A DNA stretch of 10,510 bases from Thermoplasmata archaeon. Lineage in GTDB: Archaea > Thermoplasmatota > Thermoplasmata > Thermoplasmatales > Thermoplasmataceae. Below the pieces are notes generated by a model. It had not been told where the DNA came from. It worked only from the letters and a program-made list of their open reading frames with translations, and made no database searches. Location of the stretch: positions 1-10,510 of the forward strand of contig JAKAAI010000062.1 of the NCBI GenBank assembly GCA_021797055.1, in the 5' to 3' direction. A program made the position numbers and the translations under genes. Positions 1-6,974 of this stretch are shown here, piece after piece; position 1 is the stretch's first letter, and every line of letters begins with the position of its first letter.

Positions 1-1
1 T

Positions 2-868
2 ATATTAAGCTCGATCGGAACTATACTTTCTCTTATAGTAATGACATTCCTTTTCACCGGAGCCGTAAGGAGTGACATAGTTATTCCTTTCTTTGCCGCC
101 GCTGGTTCCTATGTAATTTCAGGTCTCCTTATGGGATCGCTTGAGGAGAAAAAAGGGGTCGAAGTTTCGCCAACGAACCTGAAGGAGTCGCTTTCAAAAT
201 TGAAGGAAAACCCGCTTTTCTACAAATATTTCATCGCAACTAATGTCCAGGGAATTTTCTGGTCTATGGCTTGGCCCATGTTCCCGATAACAATAGTTTC
301 TGTGATGCACTTCAGTCTGACTGTAGTGGCATACCTTACGATTGTATCATTGTCGACAAGCATTGTTATTCAATATTTCCTTGGAAAAATTACGGACAGG
401 ACCAACAGACCACCGCTCATATTTCTCAACAGGATAATGCTCAGCGCAATCCCTCTGCTTTATGCATTCTTCTCAAATCTCACGGAGTTTGTAATATTAG
501 AGATATATAGTGGATTCCTCGGATCCATACAGAACGTTGTCATGAATTCATATCTTCTGGATGTGATACCAAAGGAAAAAAAAGCACAGTATCTGTCCAT
601 TATAAATGGTTTCAATGGTGTTATATACCTTGTTGGAGCACTTGTAGGCGGATATCTGCTGCAGGAAATGCTCTCTTTCTATCCGCTAAGAGAAGCTTTG
701 ATTTTCTCTTATTCAATCGTATTTGCAGGTAGATTCCTTTCTTCCTTTATGTTTGCAAGGCTCAAAGAGCCGGATAAAAGAGGTAGAAATTCACTTTCAC
801 TGTATTCATTACTGGAGAGACCAAAACAACCTGGAAGCCCATCTGGTGGCACATTGAGATTTCGCTGA
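2..868 (+). CDS. Major facilitator superfamily transporter, C-terminal part (5' end outside window)
   Basis: This is the C-terminal part of a 12-helix MFS secondary transporter in the cytoplasmic membrane. The frame is open from the left edge through the ATG at 41, and the residues before that ATG are hydrophobic (ILSSIGTILSLIV), so the ATG lies inside a membrane helix and is not the start. Visible in order are the end of the N-terminal helix bundle, a charged central loop (SLEEKK... to about NPLFYKYF), then about six hydrophobic helices. After the second of these comes GKITDRTNRPP, which matches the MFS motif A pattern (GxxxDRxxRRP) found between helices 8 and 9 of the C-terminal half. The protein ends in a polar tail of about 35 residues rich in R, S, P and G. 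The substrate cannot be read from the sequence. The gene converges with the metal regulator 28 bases downstream, and only a weak T-rich run (888-897) could serve as terminator. The family call is firm. Confidence 0.85.
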   Translation: MLSSIGTILSLIVMTFLFTGAVRSDIVIPFFAAAGSYVISGLLMGSLEEKKGVEVSPTNLKESLSKLKENPLFYKYFIATNVQGIFWSMAWPMFPITIVSVMHFSLTVVAYLTIVSLSTSIVIQYFLGKITDRTNRPPLIFLNRIMLSAIPLLYAFFSNLTEFVILEIYSGFLGSIQNVVMNSYLLDVIPKEKKAQYLSIINGFNGVIYLVGALVGGYLLQEMLSFYPLREALIFSYSIVFAGRFLSSFMFARLKEPDKRGRNSLSLYSLLERPKQPGSPSGGTLRFR

Positions 869-896
869 TACCTGTTGCAAAATATAGTTTATTTGT

Positions 897-1316
897 TCAG
901 GACTGTTCAATTTCTATCGCCTTACCATGGGGACATTTCTGTGGGTTACCAAGGAGAGCCCATACTTCGTGTATGGTTTTATGGCTGACAAGGTAGTCGT
1001 AATCACTTACCTCCCTGCACGCCTCGTCGTTTGACTTCTTTCCCCTTGCGGCCAGGCATTCAAGGATTCTGTGCGCTTCAAGAATCCTTGAGCAGGCCTC
1101 GTACCCTTTTTCTGTCGGTAATATCATTCCTGAATTATCAATCAGGAGATCCTTTCTCTGCAACCTTCTGACTATTTCTAGGATTGTGGGTGGTTTTCCG
1201 CCTAAGATCTTTGAAAGATTCACCAGTTTGATTGGAAATCTGCCGTCCATGTTTTCAACTACCGCAATCAGGCAATCCCTTTCCCTCCTGGTCAGTTCCT
1301 TCATATCAATTTTCAT
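897..1316 (-). CDS. DtxR/MntR-family metal-dependent transcriptional regulator (short, two-domain)
   Basis: This is a DNA-binding metal-responsive regulator, probably an iron or manganese repressor. With the start at 1316 it has 139 residues. An N-terminal winged helix (about 9-70) has the recognition-helix region LSKILGGKPPTILEIVRRL and ends in LPTEKGYEA. A dimerisation domain follows, with EAHRILE (H82, E86), DEACRE (C100) and the family signature GNPQKCPHGKAI (C128, H130). The C-terminal SH3-like domain of long DtxR/IdeR members is absent. The usual E-H pair just after the cysteine is not present: the sequence reads CREVSDYDYLVS, with aspartates and tyrosines, so the metal site differs from textbook DtxR. 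Three in-frame ATGs exist (1328, 1316, 1304). I chose 1316 because the TATA-like box at 1338-1346 is centred 26 bases upstream, which fits a leaderless transcript. A start at 1328 would add MPNY. A candidate operator lies between box and start, suggesting autoregulation. The metal is not determinable. Confidence 0.85.
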   Translation of the reverse strand: MKIDMKELTRRERDCLIAVVENMDGRFPIKLVNLSKILGGKPPTILEIVRRLQRKDLLIDNSGMILPTEKGYEACSRILEAHRILECLAARGKKSNDEACREVSDYDYLVSHKTIHEVWALLGNPQKCPHGKAIEIEQS

Positions 1317-1320
1317 ATAA

Positions 1321-1335
1321 TTAGGCATATGCTAA
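1321..1335. promoter_or_regulatory. Candidate operator, inverted repeat TTAG-N7-CTAA
   Basis: The 15 bases TTAGGCATATGCTAA form an exact 4-base inverted repeat around seven unpaired bases. They lie between the regulator's TATA-like box and its likely start at 1316, where a bound repressor would block initiation. TTAGG and CTAA half-sites resemble those of bacterial DtxR boxes, so binding by the adjacent regulator is plausible. Assignment as its own operator is inference. Confidence 0.4.
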
Positions 1336-1337
1336 TA

Positions 1338-1346
1338 TAATTTAAA
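1338..1346 (-). promoter_or_regulatory. TATA-like promoter of the DtxR-family regulator
   Basis: On the minus strand the sequence reads AAAGA followed by TTTAAATTA. This resembles an archaeal BRE plus TATA box. Its centre (about 1342) is 26 bases from the ATG at 1316, the spacing expected if transcription starts on the start codon. This spacing is the reason for preferring 1316 over 1328, which would lie upstream of the predicted transcript start. Confidence 0.5.
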
Positions 1347-1347
1347 T
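1340..1347 (+). promoter_or_regulatory. Palindromic TATA-like element, possible hel308 operon promoter
   Basis: ATTTAAAT is its own reverse complement, so the same eight bases can serve as TATA box in both directions. On the plus strand it predicts a transcript start near 1370 and a leader of about 34 bases before the helicase ATG at 1404. That leader carries GAGGT at 1396-1400, a Shine-Dalgarno-like match three bases before the ATG. Archaeal promoters can be bidirectional; that this one is used both ways is inference. Confidence 0.4.
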
Positions 1348-1403
1348 CTTTATTCCAGTCCAGTAAGATAACTTCCTTATCCGTCTCCGCTATACGAGGT
1401 TGT

Positions 1404-3455
1404 ATGCGGCTGTCTGAGATTGGATATGATGATCAGTTCATAGAGATTCTGGGCAAAGACTTTGAATTATATCCCCATCAGGAAGAAGCTATCTTAAAAT
1501 TAAGACAGAACAGGAATCTTCTTGTTACTGTACCAACCGCTGCAGGTAAAACACTGATTGCATATGCAGCGATAATGAGTAATATAAAAGCGGGAAAACG
1601 ATCCCTATATATTGTTCCGCTTAAGGCACTTGCTTTTGAAAAATTTTCTGAATTGAAGGTTTTAAGAAAACACGGATACAGTGTTGCCATCGCCACCGGT
1701 GATTTTGATTCTTCTGCTTCGTTTGTCAGAAACTACGATGTCGTTGTCTGCACTGCGGAGAAGGCAGATTCCATGATCAGGCATGATCCGTCGATTCTGT
1801 TTGACGTTGGTCTCATTATAGCGGATGAAGCACATATGGTTGGTGAACTAGATCGTGGTCCAAGACTAGAGACTGTACTGACGGCAACCAGGGTTATGAA
1901 TCCTGATACCCAGATTCTTGCGCTCTCCGCGACTATCTCAAATCCGGAGGATATATGTGAATGGCTTGACAGCAACATTGTTGTGTCAGATTTTCGTCCG
2001 GTTAACCTTAAGAAGGGGGTGCTTTACCAGAATAAGATTTTCTATAATGATGGCACAGTAATAGACACCAATAGCAAAGATATTTTCGGGGTGCTGCTTA
2101 GAGTCATTGAGGAGGGTGGCCAGATGCTCATATTTGTGAATTCCAGGAAGAAGAGTGAGGAACTGGCAGAAAAAATCTCTATTTTTCTTAAGGATAACGG
2201 ATATCTCAGGGACGAAACTATTGAGGTGGAGGATGATCCGTACGCTGAAAGGGTCAACTCACTCATCAGGAGTGGAGTATCATTCCATCACGCTGGTCTT
2301 TCAACTGGTATCAGGAATCAGGTTGAGTTACTTTTCAAAGAAAGAAGAATAAGCACAATCGTTGCCACACCTACACTAGCTGCAGGCGTGAACTTACCTG
2401 CAAGATGTGTGATTGTCAGGGATATAACCAGATATCAGGATGGAAGGAGTGTATATCTCTCTGCAAGAGAGGTTTTCCAGATGCTTGGAAGGGCAGGAAG
2501 ACCCGGACTTGATCCCTATGGGGAGGCGTTGATCTATGCTGCATCTCCGCAGTCATATGAGCATGCACAGGACTATATGGAAATGGAAGTTGAACCAACG
2601 CTATCATCAGCAGGGAGCCAGAGACACATCCGGATGAACACCCTCGCACTTATAGCGATGGGAATAGGGAAAACTCAGGAGGAGATAATGGAATTTTACT
2701 CAAAGATGTTATTTGCAGTTCAGAATCCTATCTCGAATATAGAGAAAAAAGTTCAGACTTCCATAGAATTCCTGAAGGAAAATGATCTCGTGACTGAAAG
2801 ATCAGGAAAACTGTTTGTTACGAAACTGGGAAAGGTCGCATCAGATCTTTACCTGGATCCTGAAAGTGCGATTAAACTAAACGAATATCTCAAAGAAAAA
2901 CCTTCAGAGAATCTTGCACTGTTCAGGATAGCACAGTGCCCGGACATGATGCGTCTGAACGCGGGCAGGGATGATATCCACTCATGCGAATACTTTCTGG
3001 ATAACCTTGGCATTAACGATTATGATGCCGATTCCTTTTCGGCTGCCAAGACCGCCATGGTTCTGAAGGAATGGATATCTGAAACACCCATGAGGGCAAT
3101 TATGGATGAGTATGGAATTGGCCCAGGGGACGTGCAGGCAGTTTCAAGCTCTGCAGACTGGATATCGTATTCGCTGGCAGTTCTAGCTAACACATTCAAG
3201 CCTGAAATTAAGGAGGATCTTTACAATCTTAACTTCAGGATAAAGGAAGGTGTGAAGGAGGATATCATACCGCTTACAATGATTGCAGGTATCGGGAGGG
3301 TCAGGGCAAGGAGACTTTACAGCAACGGTTTCACTGACCTGGAGAGGATTGCATCTGCTGAGATAACTGCAATAAAGAGGATATACGGTTTTTCAGACAA
3401 GCTGGCAAGGGATGTGATAACATCAGCGAAATCGATCGTGAAGAGGATAGGATAA
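1404..3455 (+). CDS. hel308: Hel308 (Hjm) superfamily 2 DNA helicase
   Basis: This is an ATP-dependent 3'-5' DNA helicase of the archaeal Hel308 family, which unwinds lagging strands at stalled forks and takes part in recombinational repair. At 683 residues it has the usual length. Motifs appear in order: Q-motif-like YPHQEEAI (23-30), Walker A VPTAAGKT (43-50; most relatives have TASGKT), VPLKALA (71-77), CTAEKAD (116-122), DEAHM (141-145), SATIS (175-179), LIFVNSRKK (242-250), FHHAGLS (294-300), ATPTLAAGVNLPAR (321-334) and QMLGRAGRPG (359-368). Then come the winged-helix and ratchet regions and a C-terminal helix-hairpin-helix, MIAGIGRVRARRLYSNGF (626-643). It opens the plus-strand gene run and stands divergent from the metal regulator. 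GAGGT at 1396-1400 supports the ATG at 1404. Its stop overlaps the trm5 start by two bases, implying coupled translation. The family assignment is firm. Confidence 0.96.
   Translation: MRLSEIGYDDQFIEILGKDFELYPHQEEAILKLRQNRNLLVTVPTAAGKTLIAYAAIMSNIKAGKRSLYIVPLKALAFEKFSELKVLRKHGYSVAIATGDFDSSASFVRNYDVVVCTAEKADSMIRHDPSILFDVGLIIADEAHMVGELDRGPRLETVLTATRVMNPDTQILALSATISNPEDICEWLDSNIVVSDFRPVNLKKGVLYQNKIFYNDGTVIDTNSKDIFGVLLRVIEEGGQMLIFVNSRKKSEELAEKISIFLKDNGYLRDETIEVEDDPYAERVNSLIRSGVSFHHAGLSTGIRNQVELLFKERRISTIVATPTLAAGVNLPARCVIVRDITRYQDGRSVYLSAREVFQMLGRAGRPGLDPYGEALIYAASPQSYEHAQDYMEMEVEPTLSSAGSQRHIRMNTLALIAMGIGKTQEEIMEFYSKMLFAVQNPISNIEKKVQTSIEFLKENDLVTERSGKLFVTKLGKVASDLYLDPESAIKLNEYLKEKPSENLALFRIAQCPDMMRLNAGRDDIHSCEYFLDNLGINDYDADSFSAAKTAMVLKEWISETPMRAIMDEYGIGPGDVQAVSSSADWISYSLAVLANTFKPEIKEDLYNLNFRIKEGVKEDIIPLTMIAGIGRVRARRLYSNGFTDLERIASAEITAIKRIYGFSDKLARDVITSAKSIVKRIG
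3443..3446 (+). promoter_or_regulatory. Shine-Dalgarno-like GAGG deciding the trm5 start
   Basis: GAGG lies in the last codons of hel308, five bases before the ATA at 3452-3454. This is a normal spacing for ribosome recruitment, and no comparable site precedes the other possible non-standard starts (ATC 3464, ATT 3467). It is the main sequence evidence, beyond homology, for starting trm5 at 3452. Confidence 0.5.
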
Positions 3456-4405
3456 CCAGGCATATCATTGTAGATAAAAGGAATGCGAATAATATCATAA
3501 GAAAGCTGACTGAAAATCGTTATATTGACCGAAGATACAGGATTTTTAATGAAAATGATAAGGTTTACATTCCAGTCATTCCAGACATACCTATTGAGAT
3601 CGCTGGATCTGAAGAGAAGTATGTATTTCCACGAACCTCTGATGAAAGGATGAGGCCTGTTTCCATTAAAGGTTCATACGACAGGATTGGGGAAATAGCT
3701 GTCATTAAGATAAAGGATGCAAACAGGGCAAAAAAACTGGCTGATTCCCTTATTTTGTCTGGTTCTGGGATTCGATCTGTCTGGCTGGATACGGGAATAT
3801 CTGGGAATTACAGGGTTCGTTCTCTCAAACACCTTGCAGGCGATGAGATCAGTGAGTCGCTTTACACAGAAAATGGTGTCAGGATGCTGGTTGATATAAA
3901 AAAGGTCTACTTCTCGCCAAGACTTGCAACAGAACGCTTACGGATTCTCTCAAAGATAAAGGATGGTGACATTATCATTGACATGTTCGCAGGAATAGGG
4001 CCATTTTCCCTTCTGATCGCAAAGAACAAAAATGTTAAAATGTATTCTATCGACCTAAATCCGGATGCAGTTTCATATCTATTGAAGAACATTGGTCTGA
4101 ACAAACTTAAAGGGAAAATCAATCCAATATGCGGTGATTCCAGCGTTGTGATAAAAGAATTGCCACACGCTGACCACATCATAATGAATCTGCCGCACGG
4201 TGCTTTGGAGTATCTCGAATCCGCAAAGCAAGCCCTCCGGCCAGATGGTTCTATTGAATTTTATTTTATAGGAGATTCAGAAGATATTGAGGAAACAATG
4301 GAAAGAATAAGGGATACTGGTTTTGAGGTCACAGATAAGAGGATTGTTCACGGTTATTCCCCTTCAGAATCTATGATCTATCTTTCACTGAAAGTAGTAG
4401 ACTAA
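3452..4405 (+). CDS. trm5: Trm5, tRNA (guanine37-N1)-methyltransferase, with apparent ATA start
   Basis: This enzyme transfers a methyl group from S-adenosylmethionine to N1 of G37 beside the tRNA anticodon, which prevents +1 frameshifting. From 3452 it has 317 residues, close to the roughly 336 of the Methanocaldococcus jannaschii enzyme. The N-terminal D1 domain, which contacts the tRNA elbow, is readable as HIIVDKRNANNIIRKL and onward (residues 4-19). Then follow NYRVRSLKHLAG (from 119), YFSPRLATERLR (153-164), the SAM-binding loop DMFAGIGPFS (177-186), SIDLNP (199-204) and IMNLP (244-248). The R, E and N of NYRVR, SPRLATER and NLP match positions known to matter for catalysis. The frame is open from 3362, but no ATG, GTG or TTG occurs before 3650, which lies inside the protein after D1. 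ATA at 3452 overlaps the hel308 stop as ATAA, follows GAGG at the right distance and gives MTRHIIVDK, matching the family's start. Function is firm; the start is inferred. Confidence 0.9.
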   Translation: MTRHIIVDKRNANNIIRKLTENRYIDRRYRIFNENDKVYIPVIPDIPIEIAGSEEKYVFPRTSDERMRPVSIKGSYDRIGEIAVIKIKDANRAKKLADSLILSGSGIRSVWLDTGISGNYRVRSLKHLAGDEISESLYTENGVRMLVDIKKVYFSPRLATERLRILSKIKDGDIIIDMFAGIGPFSLLIAKNKNVKMYSIDLNPDAVSYLLKNIGLNKLKGKINPICGDSSVVIKELPHADHIIMNLPHGALEYLESAKQALRPDGSIEFYFIGDSEDIEETMERIRDTGFEVTDKRIVHGYSPSESMIYLSLKVVD

Positions 4406-4424
4406 AATAGATTATTATAATTTA
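4403..4424 (+). promoter_or_regulatory. A/T-rich promoter-like stretch before uppS
   Basis: The 26 bases between trm5 and uppS include TAAAATAG (4403-4410) and TATAATTTA (4416-4424). The first is centred about 26 bases before the uppS ATG and could drive a leaderless transcript. No Shine-Dalgarno match precedes that ATG, which supports the idea weakly. Read-through from the upstream genes is the alternative. Confidence 0.3.
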
Positions 4425-4431
4425 CTGGTCA

Positions 4432-5208
4432 ATGACTATTTCCGGTAAAATAGGACAGATTGCTTCCGATCTCTACGAAAAGGTCCTTTTGGAAGAGATA
4501 AAGCACTATCCGATCCCGAAGCATCTGGGCATAATTACCGATGGAAACAGAAGGTATGCGAGCGAAAAAGGAATATCAAGCAATGACGGCCATGCAAAAG
4601 GGAAGGACAAACTTGAGGAGGTGCTGCAATGGTGCATGGATGTAGGTATAAGGATAGTCACAGTTTATGGTTTTTCTACTGAAAACCTCAAGAGGTCACC
4701 AGAAGAGGTGAATTTTCTATTCAAGCTCATCAACGATTCCCTTTTGGAACTCATGAAGGATAAAAGGGTACAGGAAAATGGGATAAGAGTGAGGGTAATA
4801 GGACAGAGGAAACATCTACCAGATTATTTGAAGAAGACAATTAAGAAAGCAGAAGAATCAACATCAAAATATCACAATTTCAGGTTCAATCTTGCAATAG
4901 GATATGGCGGAAGAGAGGAGATCCTTGACGGCATCAAGAAAATTGCAAGGGATTACAAGAATAACAGGATCAAACTCGAAGAGATTAACGAAGAAGTTTT
5001 CAGAAAATACCTCTATGATTCAAGCCTTCCGGATCCTGATCTGATCTTGCGTACAAGTGGTGAAGAACGAGTCTCTAATTTCCTGTTGTGGCAGTCGGCC
5101 TATTCTGAGCTCTATTTTACTGAAGTTTACTGGCCGGATCTCAGGAAGGTTGACTTCCTGAGGGCTATAAGGACATATCAGTCAAGACAGAGGAGATATG
5201 GTGAATGA
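4432..5208 (+). CDS. uppS: cis-prenyltransferase (undecaprenyl/polyprenyl diphosphate synthase family)
   Basis: This enzyme adds isopentenyl diphosphate units in cis configuration to an allylic primer. In archaea it supplies the long polyprenyl (dolichol-type) phosphate that carries glycans for N-glycosylation. It has 258 residues. The family signature runs as HLGIITDGNRRYA (31-43, catalytic D37), GHAKGKDKL (53-61), YGFSTENLKRS (79-89), NLAIGYGGREEI (153-164) and DPDLILRTSGEERVSNFLLW (201-220, with R207 and R213 for the diphosphate), then QSAYSELYF (221-229). The first 25 residues form an amphipathic helix typical of the family, so the ATG at 4432 is likely right. It begins 26 bases after trm5 and its TGA directly abuts the tiaS ATG. 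Product chain length cannot be read from the sequence. The expected partners, oligosaccharyltransferase genes, are not in the window. Confidence 0.95.
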   Translation: MTISGKIGQIASDLYEKVLLEEIKHYPIPKHLGIITDGNRRYASEKGISSNDGHAKGKDKLEEVLQWCMDVGIRIVTVYGFSTENLKRSPEEVNFLFKLINDSLLELMKDKRVQENGIRVRVIGQRKHLPDYLKKTIKKAEESTSKYHNFRFNLAIGYGGREEILDGIKKIARDYKNNRIKLEEINEEVFRKYLYDSSLPDPDLILRTSGEERVSNFLLWQSAYSELYFTEVYWPDLRKVDFLRAIRTYQSRQRRYGE

Positions 5209-6480
5209 ATGTTACTGGCTATTGATGACACAGATGGAAAGAATGGTGGATGCACCACATATGTAATTACAAGGATTATATCCGAAATTGGGCTTGATCT
5301 TATAGGTTTTCCTAATCTCGTAAGACTGAATCCAAATATACCCTATAAAACAAGAGGAAATGCTGCACTTGCTGCATTATTCGGGAAAGGTCTTGGTGGA
5401 AGAATTAAGGTAGGTGAATTTGGTAAGAAACCTATCTATTCCTATGAAAGGTATGAAGATATTCCAGATTATGAAAAGTACATTGATAGAGCATGGGAAA
5501 TAGTACTGGAGAATGCAGACACCGGGGATCAAAAGACCAATCCTGGAATGATAGCAGTAAATCATAAACCAGACGAAAGCATATATCTTGAGACAGTTAG
5601 AGGAGTTAGAACAATAGAGTCTGCAATGAATTATCTCAGGAAAAATGAAATTCCATTCAGGTTTGAGAAGAACGGCAGAGGACTGATCGGTGCACTTGCT
5701 GCGGCCTCATGGTGCTCGCGGCGCATGACATACGAGACAGTATTTTATAAATATCCACATCCGGCCAGGATTGGAAAAGAGTTATCGCTTGAGATCGCAC
5801 GTGAAATAGATAAGCTGCCGGGGACATTCAATAATATCGATCCTGAAAACAGGCACGCTGCTATATTTCCGTCACCTACAACCCCGGTTGTAATGGGGGT
5901 ACGATCCTTCAACATGGATGCAGTTCCTAAAATACATGAAATCGTATCATCCAGATACTCAATACAGTACGATGGATTCATCACATTCCAGACCAACCAG
6001 GCCACGGACGATCATTATATTTTCAATCCAAGGGAGATAGAGGACATGTGCTCTTATTCAATTACTGTCACAGTTGAAAATAAACCTAAAAAGATACGTG
6101 GCGGTCATGGTTTTTTTGCCTGCAGTTACAAAGGAAAATACTACGACGTTGCAGTCTTTGAGCCATCCAAGCGGATGCGCTCTGTGCTTAACGATATATA
6201 TCCAGGTGATATTATAAACCTTTATGCTTCCTTTAAAAATGGAACGTTCAACGCAGAGAAAATAATTGTAACAAGCCACGCAAGAATCTTCGTAAGAAAG
6301 AATCCAAAATGTGATGTTTGCGGCGGGCCATCCCAAAACGCTGGTTCGGGCAGGTTCAAGTGCATCAGCTGCGGAAGGGTCCAGAAATATCCGCAATACC
6401 TAGAGATCATTAGAAACCCGCCTTTATCATACGAGGCGCCGGTCGCGTCAAGAAGGCATCTTGTCGCACATTTTGAATAG
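5209..6480 (+). CDS. tiaS: TiaS, tRNA(Ile2) 2-agmatinylcytidine synthetase
   Basis: This enzyme uses ATP to attach agmatine to C34 of the CAU anticodon of tRNA-Ile2. The product, agmatidine (agm2C), lets archaea read AUA as isoleucine. At 423 residues it has family length. It begins with MLLAIDDTDG (1-10) and GGCTTYV (13-19), the kinase-like domain in which the threonine after the cysteine (T16 here) corresponds by alignment to the autophosphorylated threonine of the Archaeoglobus enzyme. RLNPNIPYKTRGNAA, near residue 40, is highly characteristic. A ferredoxin-like region and an OB-fold region (about 280-350) follow. A C-terminal zinc ribbon has CDVC (368-371) and CISC (385-388). The ATG directly follows the uppS TGA, and GGTGA at 5200-5204 is a suitable ribosome site. 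Agmatine must come from arginine decarboxylase encoded elsewhere. The assignment is firm. Confidence 0.96.
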   Translation: MLLAIDDTDGKNGGCTTYVITRIISEIGLDLIGFPNLVRLNPNIPYKTRGNAALAALFGKGLGGRIKVGEFGKKPIYSYERYEDIPDYEKYIDRAWEIVLENADTGDQKTNPGMIAVNHKPDESIYLETVRGVRTIESAMNYLRKNEIPFRFEKNGRGLIGALAAASWCSRRMTYETVFYKYPHPARIGKELSLEIAREIDKLPGTFNNIDPENRHAAIFPSPTTPVVMGVRSFNMDAVPKIHEIVSSRYSIQYDGFITFQTNQATDDHYIFNPREIEDMCSYSITVTVENKPKKIRGGHGFFACSYKGKYYDVAVFEPSKRMRSVLNDIYPGDIINLYASFKNGTFNAEKIIVTSHARIFVRKNPKCDVCGGPSQNAGSGRFKCISCGRVQKYPQYLEIIRNPPLSYEAPVASRRHLVAHFE

Positions 6481-6497
6481 TGCATGGAATTGAAATT

Positions 6498-6974
6498 ATG
6501 ATATCAATAACAGGTATTCCTAAGGTTGGAAAGACAACTATATGCAATATGCTCTCTTCATATGGAATTGAATGCGTATCCGCGGATTCAGTCGCGCTCG
6601 ATCTTGGCTGCATGGAAAATAATACAGTTGATTTGGACTGCATGAATTCAAGATTGCTGGTTCTTCCGAGGGTTATTGAATCACATTATTCACATTTACT
6701 CATGTCTGGTCACGTCATAATATTGAAAGCTGATCCAGATGAGATAATCACAAGGATGAGGAATGCAGGGTACAGTGCCGAGAAGATAGCTGAAAACATA
6801 GATGCGCAGAATTCAGATACAATCTATTATGAGTCGATAGAAAGGCTTCCCTCTTCCCGTGTTTTATCCATTGATCTGACTGGCAGGTCACCCTCAGAAT
6901 CATTCGGAATAATAAAGAATAAGATTATAGAGATCGAAAATTTAACCTCTAGGAGCAATTATAATGGGTCTTGA
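6498..6974 (+). CDS. AK6/Fap7-like P-loop kinase (putative archaeal adenylate kinase)
   Basis: This is a small nucleoside-monophosphate-kinase-fold protein related to Fap7/hCINAP (AK6), known in eukaryotes and archaea for a role in small-subunit ribosome maturation and for adenylate kinase activity. With the start at 6498 it has 158 residues, shorter than the roughly 180 common for the family. The P-loop is GIPKVGKTT (6-14). A Walker-B-like segment reads VIESHYSHLL, close to the family's VEGHLSHLL pattern. VIILKADPDEI and the lid-like RMRNAGYSAEKIAENIDAQ follow, the latter very typical of AK6. The region between P-loop and Walker B, which binds the NMP, is shortened and not well conserved. 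A GTG at 6480 overlapping the tiaS stop (TAGTG) is possible, but family members start just before the P-loop strand, so MISITG at 6498 is preferred. It overlaps the next gene by 11 bases. The family is likely; the precise activity is uncertain. Confidence 0.8.
   Translation: MISITGIPKVGKTTICNMLSSYGIECVSADSVALDLGCMENNTVDLDCMNSRLLVLPRVIESHYSHLLMSGHVIILKADPDEIITRMRNAGYSAEKIAENIDAQNSDTIYYESIERLPSSRVLSIDLTGRSPSESFGIIKNKIIEIENLTSRSNYNGS

Noticed and set aside
869..896. Terminator between the transporter and the regulator
   Set aside because: Only short T-rich runs are present, with no stem; too weak to call.
1325..1332. Perfect palindrome GCATATGC as the operator
   Set aside because: It is too short on its own and is contained in the longer TTAG-N7-CTAA repeat, which fits the family's half-sites better.
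3650..4405. ATG at 3650 as the trm5 start
   Set aside because: It lies inside the conserved protein, after most of the D1 domain; the 66 codons before it encode Trm5-like sequence without a stop.
6058..6396. 112-codon open frame on the minus strand opposite tiaS
   Set aside because: It lies wholly within the OB-fold and zinc-ribbon coding part of tiaS and shows no family features.
6480..6497. GTG start at 6480 for the AK6-like kinase
   Set aside because: It overlaps the tiaS stop as TAGTG and is possible, but it adds HGIEI before the family-typical start MISITG and has no ribosome site.
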